This document shows, piece by piece, positions 1-6,736 of a stretch of 10,397 nucleotides of DNA. The DNA lies in the NCBI GenBank assembly GCA_025936275.1, contig JAICTR010000061.1:1-10397 (forward strand), in the 5' to 3' direction. The stretch comes from Burkholderiales bacterium. GTDB taxonomy: Bacteria > Pseudomonadota > Gammaproteobacteria > Burkholderiales > Usitatibacteraceae. The translations under genes were made by a program, and so were the position numbers. The notes below the pieces were generated by a model. The model was not told where the DNA came from. It made no database searches and saw only the letters and a list, made by a program, of their open reading frames with translations. How positions within the stretch are numbered: the stretch's first letter is position 1; every line of letters starts with the position of its first letter.

Positions 1-1
1 A

Positions 2-79
2 TCGCGCGTGACGCTCGAAGGCCCCAACCTCACCAGCGAGGAATCGCGCACCATCGCGGGCAACACCGCGGCGGCTTGA
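2..79 (+). CDS. C-terminal fragment of an unidentified protein, possibly amidohydrolase-like
   Basis: The frame starting at base 2 is open to a TGA at 77-79 and gives 25 residues, ending in ESRTIAGNTAAA. The start lies outside the window. A tail of the type 'LT-x-EE-x-x-x-I-x-x-N-x-A' resembles the end of metal-dependent amidohydrolases of the amidohydrolase_2 group, where a helix 'EE..KI...NA' closes the barrel. That resemblance is short and weak, so the family is only a guess. The gene converges on the - strand oxidoreductase that ends at 102, and a small hairpin lies between them. Codon use matches the surrounding genes. Confidence 0.45.
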   Translation, partial: SRVTLEGPNLTSEESRTIAGNTAAA

Positions 80-81
80 AC

Positions 82-101
82 AAAGGGGGACTTCCCCTTT
101 T
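82..101. terminator. Small bidirectional terminator-like hairpin between convergent genes
   Basis: AAAGGGG (82-88) pairs with CCCCTTT (94-100) across a 5-nt loop, and a fourth T follows at 101. Read on the - strand the same sequence gives a similar stem with a T-rich 3' side. It sits exactly in the 22-base gap between a + strand stop (77-79) and a - strand stop (102-104), where a shared intrinsic terminator would be expected. The stem has only four G-C pairs and the U tract is short, so efficiency is doubtful. Confidence 0.5.
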
Positions 102-1448
102 CTACCGGCGGAGCACGCACTTCTCGTAGAGCGTCGGGAACGATCCCCGCGGATCGTACCTGGCCTTGAGGGCGGCGTACGCCTCGCCGCCGTAGCGCGC
201 GTCGAACTCCTCGCGCGGATAGAAGCTCTCGGAGTAGAGCGACTTGATGCCGGCCAGGCGCGCCACCTCGCGCTCGATGGCGCGGTTGCAATGGCCAGGC
301 TCGCGGGCTTCCCGCGTGCGCACCACGTCCCAGAAGCCGAAGTTCACGTAGAGGCGCCGCTCCATCGGGTAGAGCGACCAGCGCGCCGCGTCCTCGCGCG
401 GGCCGATCGGGCACATCCATACCGGCCAGATGCCCACCTCGCGCGCGAGGAACGCGAGGAACCCGGCTGCGTGCTCCACGGGAATGTCCACATCCTGGAT
501 CACGGATTCGCCGTGCACGCCGCGCATGCGATCGATCGCACGGGTGAGCCCCACGCGGCTATTCCAGCGCATGATCTTCGAGTAGGTGCGCGAGCCGAGG
601 CGCTCGCGCCCGTAGAGGCGGCGCACGAGCGGGTTCTGCGCGTACACGTTCTTCGAGCACCAGAACCAGTCGGTATCCCAGCGCCAGATGTAATCCTTCG
701 CGGTGAGCCAGTCTTCGCGCTTCTGCTCGATGGAGCGGTAGTAGATCGCTTCGACGCCGGTGTAGTCGCTGGTCGCCGGCGCCTCGTCCACGAAGCGCGC
801 GAGCGAGAGGTACATGCGGTCCGGCGCGAAGATCGTGCCGTCGATGAAATCGGCCTCGTCGTCCGCGCAGTGCCCGCCCACCGCGGCGAAGAACGCGTTC
901 GCATCGGTGAACGGCAGATGCCGCACGTGCACGAAAGGCTTCACCGGCGCGGTGCGCGCGGCGACGCGCAGCGCGTACCCGAGCGTGCCATAGGAATTGG
1001 GAAAGCCGAAGAAGAGGTCGGCGTACTCGTTGTCGCGCGTGCAGGCGAGGATGCGCCCGTCGCCGGTGAGGACCTCGATCTCCTCGACGGCCTCGTGCAC
1101 CAGCCCGTGGCGGTGGGAGGTGGCCTCGATGCCGATGCCCGCCACCGCGCCGCCGAGGGTGATCGTCTTGAGCTGCGGCACCACCGCGGGCATCACGCCG
1201 TGGGGGAGGCACGCATCGACCAGCGCCTCGTAGGTCGCCATGCCCTCGCATTCCACGCGTCCGGCGCGCGCGTCGACCGAGAGCACCTCGGACATGGCGC
1301 GCACGTCGAGGCGCCGGCGCGCGGCCTGCTCCCGGTCGCGAAAGAGGTTGGAGGTTTCCTTGGCGAGCCCGATCGGGCCCGCGCCCTCGCGCATCGCGCG
1401 CGAGAGCGCCTCGCGCTTCAGCGCATGCGCGTCGAGGGCGGCGTTCAT
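102..1448 (-). CDS. FAD-binding oxidoreductase, DHCR24/Diminuto-like (candidate methylene fatty acyl reductase)
   Basis: A 448-residue protein of the PCMH/VAO flavoprotein family. Residues 91-116 carry PQLKTITLGG, then GIGIEATSHRHGL, the signature of the FAD-binding domain of sterol Delta24-reductase (DHCR24/DIM), where the equivalent is GTGIESSSHKYGL. This is followed by EEIEVLTGDGRIL (122-134) and GTLGYALRV (154-162). The C-terminal half (about 170-448) is rich in Trp and Tyr and has no strong motif I can name. The start at 1448 overlaps the stop of the upstream fatty acid methyltransferase (ATGA, 1445-1448), so the two are probably translationally coupled. In Actinobacteria a similar flavoprotein (BfaA/TmsA type) works with a CFA-synthase-like methyltransferase to make 10-methyl fatty acids, reducing the 10-methylene intermediate, probably with NADPH. 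The pairing makes that the best functional guess; sterol reduction is unlikely because no sterol genes are seen. There is no signal peptide or clear membrane helix. The same frame stays open upstream to 3671, but only the part below 1448 is the gene. Confidence 0.85.
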   Translation of the reverse strand: MNAALDAHALKREALSRAMREGAGPIGLAKETSNLFRDREQAARRRLDVRAMSEVLSVDARAGRVECEGMATYEALVDACLPHGVMPAVVPQLKTITLGGAVAGIGIEATSHRHGLVHEAVEEIEVLTGDGRILACTRDNEYADLFFGFPNSYGTLGYALRVAARTAPVKPFVHVRHLPFTDANAFFAAVGGHCADDEADFIDGTIFAPDRMYLSLARFVDEAPATSDYTGVEAIYYRSIEQKREDWLTAKDYIWRWDTDWFWCSKNVYAQNPLVRRLYGRERLGSRTYSKIMRWNSRVGLTRAIDRMRGVHGESVIQDVDIPVEHAAGFLAFLAREVGIWPVWMCPIGPREDAARWSLYPMERRLYVNFGFWDVVRTREAREPGHCNRAIEREVARLAGIKSLYSESFYPREEFDARYGGEAYAALKARYDPRGSFPTLYEKCVLRR

Positions 1449-2641
1449 TCCTGGGCGCGCCGTCCCGCCTCGCGCGCGTGCATCGCCGCGAACTCCGCGC
1501 CCGCTTCCTTCATCGGTGCGTAGAGGTGCGCGCGCGACATGGGGTAGCTCTCGCGGGAGACCATTCCCTTGGAGAACACGATCTGGAAGAGGTGCGTGTG
1601 GCCATGGGGCGAGCGGAACATCTCCGCGCAGCCGAAGAGATAGGCGCGCCACACGCGGCGGAAGCGCTCGTCGAATTTCCGCGGATCGAGCGCGTGGATC
1701 CTGTCCCAGTTCCGCTCGAAGCGCTCGGCCCACGCGTCGAGCGTGAGCGCGTAGTGGCGGCGCAGGTTCTCGACGTCCACCACCTCGAGGCCCGCGCGCT
1801 CCATCGCCTCGATCGTTTCCGCGAGGCTCGGAATCCAGCCGCCGGGGAACACGTGGCGGCGGATGAAGAACTCGGTCTCGAAGCGGCCGACGTGGCCGAT
1901 GAAGTGCAAGAGGCCGAGCCCTCCGGGCTTCAGGTGCGCCGCGTGCGCGCGCACCACTTCCTCGAGCTGGTCGCGGCCCGCGTGCTCGAGCACGCCGATC
2001 GAGACCACCTTGTCGAACTGCCGCGGCACCTCGCGGAAGTCGCACTCGATCACGCTGCACTTGCCCTCGAGGTGGCGGCGGCGGATCTCGTCGCGCACCA
2101 TGTCGACCTGCTCGGGAGTGGTGTTGGTGCCGGTCACCTTCGCGCCGTGGAACTGCTCGGCGTGGAACATGAACCCGCCGAAGCCGGTGCCGATGTCGAC
2201 GACGTCCTCGCCCGGCTGCAGCCGGATCTTGCGGCACACGTGCTCCACCTTGTTGCGCTGCGCCTGCTCGACGCTGGTCGTGCCCTCGCTCCAGTAGCCG
2301 CACGTGTACATCATCAGCGCCTCGTCGAGCCACAGGCGGTAGAAGTCGGTGCCGAGCGCGTAATGGAAGCGCGCGTTGGCCTTCGCCCGCGCGTGCGTGG
2401 CGTTGGAGAGCCGCAGCTCGTGCCAGCGGTTGCGGATGCGCGTGGCAAGGGTCGGCTTGTCGAAGTCCGAGGACATTCCGATGGCGAACGCCTTGCCGAT
2501 GTCGCCGTCGATGTCGACGTCGCCGTCGAACCACGACTCGAGGAGCCCGATGTGCCCGAAGAGCGCGGCGCGCAGCGCGACGCGCCGCGGGCGATGGAAG
2601 GTGAGCCTGAAGTCGGGATGTTGCGCGGGAAAGGATTTCAT
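1445..2641 (-). CDS. Cyclopropane-fatty-acyl-phospholipid synthase-like SAM methyltransferase (candidate fatty acid C-methyltransferase)
   Basis: A 398-residue member of the CFA synthase family, which transfers a methylene or methyl group from SAM to the double bond of an unsaturated acyl chain in membrane phospholipid. Visible landmarks, matched to E. coli Cfa from memory: LGTDFYRLWLD (96-106), YTCGYW (112-117) with C114 (Cfa C139), SAM motif VVDIGTGFGGF (147-157), SIGVLEH (214-220) with E219 (E239), LLHFIG (244-249) with H246 and I248 (H266, I268), Y297 (Y317) in HYALTLDAW, and C338 (C354). The bicarbonate and acyl-site residues are therefore all kept. The SAM motif is DIGTGFG rather than the usual DIGCGWG. 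About 40 residues (360-398) extend past the usual end, FSKG. The start at 2641 is preferred over an upstream ATG at 2710 because a GGAGG lies 5 bases before it. The gene overlaps the DHCR24-like flavoprotein by 4 bases, which points to methyl-branched rather than cyclopropane fatty acid synthesis. An ordinary CFA synthase remains possible. Confidence 0.9.
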   Translation of the reverse strand: MKSFPAQHPDFRLTFHRPRRVALRAALFGHIGLLESWFDGDVDIDGDIGKAFAIGMSSDFDKPTLATRIRNRWHELRLSNATHARAKANARFHYALGTDFYRLWLDEALMMYTCGYWSEGTTSVEQAQRNKVEHVCRKIRLQPGEDVVDIGTGFGGFMFHAEQFHGAKVTGTNTTPEQVDMVRDEIRRRHLEGKCSVIECDFREVPRQFDKVVSIGVLEHAGRDQLEEVVRAHAAHLKPGGLGLLHFIGHVGRFETEFFIRRHVFPGGWIPSLAETIEAMERAGLEVVDVENLRRHYALTLDAWAERFERNWDRIHALDPRKFDERFRRVWRAYLFGCAEMFRSPHGHTHLFQIVFSKGMVSRESYPMSRAHLYAPMKEAGAEFAAMHAREAGRRAQE

Positions 2642-2646
2642 CGGGG

Positions 2647-2651
2647 CCTCC
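2647..2651 (-). promoter_or_regulatory. Strong Shine-Dalgarno for the fatty acid methyltransferase
   Basis: On the - strand GGAGG lies 5 bases upstream of the ATG at 2641. It decides between this start and the in-frame ATG at 2710, which would add 23 residues with no family resemblance. It also suggests the methyltransferase/flavoprotein pair has its own strong translation signal, separate from chrA upstream. Confidence 0.75.
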
Positions 2652-2681
2652 ACGAATCGGTTGCACCGTGCCGCGCCGATT

Positions 2682-2710
2682 ACCGTAGCGCAGCGCGCCC
2701 GGTACGACAA
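2682..2710 (-). promoter_or_regulatory. Weak sigma70-like promoter candidate ahead of the methyltransferase/flavoprotein pair
   Basis: In the 87-base gap between chrA and the methyltransferase, the - strand has TTGTCG (2705-2710), a 17-base spacer, and TACGGT (2682-2687). The match is 4 of 6 to the -35 box and 3 of 6 to the -10 box, so it may be chance. The spacing and the position about 40 bases before the start codon are suitable. If real, the lipid pair could be expressed independently of chrA. Confidence 0.25.
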
Positions 2711-2728
2711 GGCCGGCGGCGGCCGAGT

Positions 2729-3904
2729 TCAGGTGACGGCGAAGGACGCGGCCACGCACCACGCCACGACCGCGAGCGCGGGCGCGCGCCATGCCGCGAG
2801 CAGCGTGAAGCCGATGATCGCGATGCCGACGTCGAACGGCGAGCGGATCGCGCTCACCCACACCGGGTCGTAGAGCGCCGCGGCGAGGAGGCCCACCACC
2901 GCGGCGTTGACGCCCGCCACGGCGCGCGCCGCGGCCGGATGCGCGGCGAGCGAGCGCCAGAGCGGCAGCGCCGCGGAGACGAGGAGGAAGCCGGGAAGGA
3001 AGATCGCACCGAGCGCGAGCGCCGCGCCCGCGCCGCCGGCGATGCGCGCGCCGAGATACGCGGCGAGCGTGAACATCGGGCCCGGCACCGCCTGCGCCGC
3101 GCCGTAGCCGGCGAGAAACTCGTCGCGCGTGAGCCAGCCGGGATCCACCAGCGCCTGCTGCAGCAGCGGCAGCACCACGTGGCCGCCGCCGAAGACCAGC
3201 GCGCCGGCGCGATAGAACGCCCACGCGAGGCCGATCGCGCCGTCGAAAGCGGCGGCGGCGAGCGGCAGCAGCGCGAGGAGCAGCGCGTAAGCGGCCAGCA
3301 GCGCGAAGCCGGCACGACGTCCGTGCGGAAGCGGCGGCGCCTCCGCGCGCGGCGCTCGCGCGGCACGGCAGAGCACGAGGCCCGCGAGCCCGCCCGCGAT
3401 CACGACCAGCACCTGCATCCACGCGGTGCCGAAGGCGAGCAGCGCGAACGCGGCGAGCGCGGCGATCGAGGCGCGGATCGCATCGGGGCAGAGCTGGCGG
3501 GCCATGCCGACCACGCCATGTGCGACCACGGCGACCGCGACGAGCTTGAGCCCGTGCACGAGTGTCGCGCCGATCGCCGCGGGCACCATCGGCAGCACGC
3601 GCGCGAACGCATAGAGCAGCAGCGCCGAGGGCAAGGTGAACCCGACGAACGCCGCGAACGCGCCGAGCCATCCGGCGCGCATCAGGCCGAGGCTGAATCC
3701 CAGCTGGCTGCTCGCCGGTCCCGGCAGGAACTGGCAGAGGCCGAGCACTTCCGCGAATTGCGCCTCGCTCACCCAGCGGCGGCGTTCCACGAGCTCGCGG
3801 CGGAAGTAGCCGAGGTGCGCGATCGGGCCGCCGAAGGAGGTGAGCCCGAGGCGCAGGAACGTGGCGAAGACTTCGCGTGCCGAGCCGCGTGCGGATCGCT
3901 CCAT
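2729..3904 (-). CDS. chrA: Chromate transporter ChrA, two-domain (long-chain) form
   Basis: A 391-residue inner membrane protein of the CHR superfamily, which exports chromate (and possibly other oxyanions). Two homologous CHR domains are visible. The first has LTSFGGPIAHLGYFR (21-35) and LCQFLPGPASSQLGFSLG (56-73). The second has AGALVFGGGHVVLPLL (233-248) and GAAQAVPGPMFTLAAYLGA (268-286). The paired FGG and PGP motifs are characteristic. Each half holds several hydrophobic helices, separated by a charged linker at about 180-198. The start is uncertain: ATG at 3904 lies 7 bases after the upstream stop, while an in-frame ATG at 3943 would add 13 residues and overlap the upstream gene by 32 bases. 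Neither has a clear Shine-Dalgarno, and I chose the shorter form. The gene lies between the spermidine-synthase-like gene and the lipid methyltransferase. No chrB-type regulator is present, so chromate resistance itself is not shown. Confidence 0.92.
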   Translation of the reverse strand: MERSARGSAREVFATFLRLGLTSFGGPIAHLGYFRRELVERRRWVSEAQFAEVLGLCQFLPGPASSQLGFSLGLMRAGWLGAFAAFVGFTLPSALLLYAFARVLPMVPAAIGATLVHGLKLVAVAVVAHGVVGMARQLCPDAIRASIAALAAFALLAFGTAWMQVLVVIAGGLAGLVLCRAARAPRAEAPPLPHGRRAGFALLAAYALLLALLPLAAAAFDGAIGLAWAFYRAGALVFGGGHVVLPLLQQALVDPGWLTRDEFLAGYGAAQAVPGPMFTLAAYLGARIAGGAGAALALGAIFLPGFLLVSAALPLWRSLAAHPAAARAVAGVNAAVVGLLAAALYDPVWVSAIRSPFDVGIAIIGFTLLAAWRAPALAVVAWCVAASFAVT

Positions 3905-3911
3905 GCGCGCG

Positions 3912-4772
3912 CTACGGCTCCCGCGAGAGCGCCCGGCGTGCATAGCCGAGCTTGCGGCTGCGCTCGAGGAGCGCCGCCATCTTCGGGAAGTTGAGCCCGT
4001 AACGCCGCCGCATCGCGCGCGCCTCGCCCTCGATGCGCCGCCAGCGCGGCTGGAAGCGCGCCTCGCGGAACGCGAACACGACTTGGTTGCCGTCGCCCTC
4101 CACTGGAACGAGGATCACGTTGCCCTCGAACGCCGCGTGGATGCGCTCGAGATGCTCGGCGCGCCGGCGGTTCTCTCCGGCGAGGTTTACCACCAGCACC
4201 CCGAGCCACGAGAGGGCGGCGCGCGCGTCGGCGTAGAAATCGCGCGTGCCGAGCGAGGGCGCGAGCCCGTCGCGATCGAACGCGTCCATGAGGATCACGT
4301 CGGCCTCGTCGCACGCGCAGGACACATGCCGGGCCGCATCGCCGATCGTCACGGTGAGGCGCGCATCGTCCGGCGGCACCCGGAACTCCTCGCGGAAGGC
4401 GACCACGTGCGGGTCGATCTCCACCACGCGGATGCGCGACGCCATGAGATGGCGGTGGCAGTACTTCACGAGCGAGCCGCCGCCCAGCCCGAGGACCAGG
4501 ATCTCGCGCGGCTCCGGCACGAAGAGCAGGAAGGCCATCATGCGGCGCGTGTAGGCGAACTCGAGCGCGCACGGATCGTCGAGGCGCATGCCGCTTTGCA
4601 CCAGCGCGCGCGAGAAATGCAGCGAGCGCGAGCCGTGCTCCTCGAGGACGAAGGGCTTGTCGTAGGTGTCCGAAAGGAGCTGCTCGCGAAGCCGGCGCCG
4701 GTCGCAGCCGGGCGGCTCGAGGAGCTTCACGCGCCCGGCGTCGCCCTCGAACGGGCTCTTCATCTCGATCAT
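3912..4772 (-). CDS. Spermidine synthase-fold methyltransferase-like protein, probably not a polyamine synthase
   Basis: A 286-residue Rossmann-fold protein of the spermine/spermidine synthase family. Motifs: ILVLGLGGGSLVKY (91-104) for the adenosyl-substrate loop, VVEIDP (116-121) with the acidic ribose ligands, GDAARHV (144-150), and LMDAFDRDG (161-169) in the gatekeeper position. True aminopropyltransferases have GGGDGG and a DSTDP-type loop. Here the GGGD aspartate is Ser and the loop reads DAFD, as in the spermidine-synthase-like proteins often fused to MFS transporters. Polyamine synthesis is therefore unlikely and the substrate is unknown. The start at 4772 is uncertain; MKSPFEG at 4763 is an alternative. 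A TAGAAT -10-like box on the - strand at 4779-4784 lies so close to the ATG that the mRNA might be nearly leaderless. It is the first gene of the - strand block, 7 bases before chrA, and divergent from the thioesterase. Confidence 0.85.
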   Translation of the reverse strand: MIEMKSPFEGDAGRVKLLEPPGCDRRRLREQLLSDTYDKPFVLEEHGSRSLHFSRALVQSGMRLDDPCALEFAYTRRMMAFLLFVPEPREILVLGLGGGSLVKYCHRHLMASRIRVVEIDPHVVAFREEFRVPPDDARLTVTIGDAARHVSCACDEADVILMDAFDRDGLAPSLGTRDFYADARAALSWLGVLVVNLAGENRRRAEHLERIHAAFEGNVILVPVEGDGNQVVFAFREARFQPRWRRIEGEARAMRRRYGLNFPKMAALLERSRKLGYARRALSREP

Positions 4773-4833
4773 GGCGCCATTCTAGCGGGCCGCATGAGCG
4801 ACAATGGCGGCTTTGCGCCCCGGAGCCGCCCGC

Positions 4834-5241
4834 ATGAGCCTCTTCGAAGGATCCCCCAGGCAGACGTTGCTCGCGACGCTCGGCATCGAGTTCGTGGAGC
4901 ACACGCGCGAGCGCGTGGTCGCGACGATGCCGGTCGCACCGCGCGTGCACCAGCCGTTCGGGCTGCTCCATGGCGGCGCGTCGGTGGCGCTCGCGGAGAC
5001 CGTCGCCTCGACCGGCGCCTGGCTCAACTGCGACCAGTCGCGCGAGCACGTGGTGGGCCTCGAGATCAACGCCAATCATTTGCGCGCCAAGCGCGACGGC
5101 GTGGTGACCGCGACCGCGACGCCGATCCACGTCGGGCGGCGCACGCAGGTGTGGGACGTGCGCATCACCGACGAGCAGGGGAAGGCGGTGTGCGTCTCGC
5201 GTTGCACGATCGCGGTGATTCCCGCGGCGGGGGGCGCATGA
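4834..5241 (+). CDS. Hotdog-fold acyl-CoA thioesterase, PaaI/YdiI (MenI-like) type
   Basis: A 135-residue single hotdog-domain protein. The signature FGLLHGGASVALAET (42-56) is almost that of E. coli YdiI/EntH-type thioesterases: the HGG turn (46-48) and the acid E55 on the central helix, the expected catalytic glutamate. GLEINANHLR (75-84) and the GRRTQVWDV strand (101-109) follow the family pattern. Such enzymes hydrolyse aryl- or acyl-CoA thioesters in the cytoplasm, and the exact substrate cannot be read from sequence. I chose the ATG at 4834 because a GGAG (4822-4825) lies 8 bases upstream and the family core begins at once. An in-frame ATG at 4804 would add ten unmatched residues. The stop overlaps the HAD gene start (ATGA, 5238-5241), so the genes are probably co-translated. 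Confidence 0.9.
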   Translation: MSLFEGSPRQTLLATLGIEFVEHTRERVVATMPVAPRVHQPFGLLHGGASVALAETVASTGAWLNCDQSREHVVGLEINANHLRAKRDGVVTATATPIHVGRRTQVWDVRITDEQGKAVCVSRCTIAVIPAAGGA

Positions 5242-5939
5242 TCCGGGCGCTTCTCTTCGACGTGTTCGGCACGCTGGTGGACTGGCGAAGCGGCATCGCG
5301 CGCGAGGCGCGCACGATCCTCGAGCCCTCGGGCATCGCGATCGACTGGAGCGCCTTCGCCGATGCGTGGCGCGGCGAGTACCAGCCGTCGATGGAGGAGG
5401 TGCGCGCGGGCCGCATCCCGTTCAGCAAGCTCGACGTCCTGCATCGCAGGAACCTCGACCGGGTGCTCGAGCGCTTCGGCCTCGCGCGCGTGGACGCCGC
5501 GACGCGCGCGGAGCTGAACCTCGCCTGGCACCGCCTCGATCCGTGGCCCGACGTCGTGCCGGGGCTGCACAAGCTGCGCGAGCGTTTCCGCCTCGCGCCG
5601 TGCTCCAACGGCAACATCTCGCTCATGGCCGACCTCGCGCGGCGCAACGATTTTCGCTGGGATGCGATCGTGGGCGCGGAGCTCGCGCGCGACTACAAGC
5701 CGAAGCCTTCGGTGTATCTCGCCGCCGCCGCGGCGTTCGATTGCGCACCGGGCGAGGCGATGATGGTCGCCGCGCACTCGGGCGATCTCGCCGCGGCCGC
5801 GGCGGCGGGCCTTCGCACCGCGTTCATCGCGCGGCCCGATGAAGCGGGGCCGGGCACCGGCGAGCGCAAGGCGTCGGTGCCCGTGGACGTGTCGGCGAAC
5901 GGGCTCGTCGAGCTCGCGCAGCGCCTGGAGGCGGCATGA
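5238..5939 (+). CDS. HAD-superfamily hydrolase, haloacid dehalogenase type II-like
   Basis: A 233-residue protein with all HAD motifs: I, LLFDVFGTLVDW (5-16) with nucleophile D8; II, PCSNGN (121-126) with S123; III, YKPKPSVY (153-160) with K154; IV, VAAHSGDLAAAAAAGL (177-192) with D183. The N-terminal arrangement and the DVFGTLVDW and CSNGN forms are those of the type II haloacid dehalogenase subgroup. Compared from memory with the Pseudomonas L-2-haloacid dehalogenase, the motif IV Ser and Asn that help bind substrate appear as A178 and H180, a variant common in uncharacterised relatives. Dehalogenase activity is therefore not assured, and a phosphatase or other HAD hydrolase is possible. 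The gene is joined by ATGA overlaps to the thioesterase upstream and the TerC-type gene downstream. Confidence 0.88.
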   Translation: MIRALLFDVFGTLVDWRSGIAREARTILEPSGIAIDWSAFADAWRGEYQPSMEEVRAGRIPFSKLDVLHRRNLDRVLERFGLARVDAATRAELNLAWHRLDPWPDVVPGLHKLRERFRLAPCSNGNISLMADLARRNDFRWDAIVGAELARDYKPKPSVYLAAAAAFDCAPGEAMMVAAHSGDLAAAAAAGLRTAFIARPDEAGPGTGERKASVPVDVSANGLVELAQRLEAA

Positions 5940-6736
5940 TCGAGCTCTTCACCGATCCGCAGAACTGGATCGCGCTCCTCGTCCTCACCGGCCTCGAGCT
6001 GGTGCTCGGGATCGACAACATCATCTTCATCTCGATCCTGGTGGAGAAGCTGCCGCGGGCAAGGCGCGAGTTCGCGCGGCGCACCGGCCTTTTCCTCGCC
6101 ATGTTCATGCGGATCGGGCTGCTCTTCGTGCTCTCGTGGGTGATCGGCCTCACGCAACCCATCTTCACGGTGATCGGCAACGAGATCTCCGGCCGCGACC
6201 TCATCCTCATCGGCGGCGGGCTCTTCCTCATCTGGAAGAGCACCAAGGAGATCCACCAGCTGCTGGAGGGCGAGGGGGGCGAGCACTCGTCGGCGGTGCG
6301 CGCCACCTTCGGCGCGGTGATCATGCAGATCATCGTGATCGACCTCGTGTTCTCGCTCGATTCGCTGATCACGGCGGTCGGCATGGTGGACCATGTCGAG
6401 GTGATGATCGTCGCGGTGATCCTCTCGGTGATGCTGATGATGGTTTTCGCCGGCGCCATCGGCCGCGTGGTGGAGAACCATCCGACGCTGAAGATGCTCG
6501 CGCTCTCGTTCCTCTTCGTGATCGGCGTGCTGCTGATCGCCGACGGCTTCGACCACCACGTGCCGAAGGGGTACGTGTACTTCGCGATGGCGTTCTCGGT
6601 GGGCGTGGAGATGCTCAACATGCGCATGCGCAAGCGCCGCGGCGCGCGCCGGCCGGTGGAGCTGCGCGAGGCTTACCGCCGCGATCCCGTCTCGCCTTCG
6701 GCGGAAAAAAGCAGGAACGCCGATGAACGCCGATGA
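5936..6736 (+). CDS. TerC-family integral membrane protein (YgdQ-like)
   Basis: A 266-residue inner membrane protein with about seven hydrophobic helices. TerC-family landmarks are LELVLGIDNIIFISILV (20-36), the cytoplasmic-loop stretch GGGLFLIWKSTKEIH (93-107), IVIDLVFSLDSLITAVGM (133-150) with D136 and D142, ENHPTLKMLALSFL (180-193) and HHVPKGYVYFAMAFSVGVEMLN (207-228). The membrane acidic residues fit the proposal that TerC/Alx proteins move divalent metal, such as manganese. E. coli YgdQ is the nearest relative I recall, at about 237 residues. Homology ends near 230, and the remaining 36 residues are a basic tail. The last six residues (NADERR), part of R260 and the stop lie inside the left arm of the inverted-repeat element, so the natural 3' end was probably replaced or extended. 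GGAGG (5927-5931) lies 4 bases before the start, which overlaps the HAD stop. Telluride resistance should not be assumed. Confidence 0.9.
   Translation: MIELFTDPQNWIALLVLTGLELVLGIDNIIFISILVEKLPRARREFARRTGLFLAMFMRIGLLFVLSWVIGLTQPIFTVIGNEISGRDLILIGGGLFLIWKSTKEIHQLLEGEGGEHSSAVRATFGAVIMQIIVIDLVFSLDSLITAVGMVDHVEVMIVAVILSVMLMMVFAGAIGRVVENHPTLKMLALSFLFVIGVLLIADGFDHHVPKGYVYFAMAFSVGVEMLNMRMRKRRGARRPVELREAYRRDPVSPSAEKSRNADERR

Noticed and set aside
102..3671. A 1189-codon open frame on the - strand suggesting a giant protein
   Set aside because: Only the part below 1448 matches a family. The upstream portion is an Arg/Ala-rich shadow of the methyltransferase and chrA genes in another frame, typical of GC-rich DNA.
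1478..3994. An 838-codon open frame on the + strand
   Set aside because: It is antisense to chrA and the methyltransferase, with His/Arg/Glu-rich low-complexity translation and no motif. The opposite strand carries two clear families over the same bases.
3912..4772. Calling this gene speE (spermidine synthase)
   Set aside because: The GGGD aspartate and the DSTDP-type gate are not conserved, so the symbol would assert an unsupported activity.
3840..5237. Upstream extension of the HAD frame to 3840
   Set aside because: It is antisense to the spermidine-synthase-like gene and out of frame with the thioesterase. HAD motif I begins right after the ATG at 5238.
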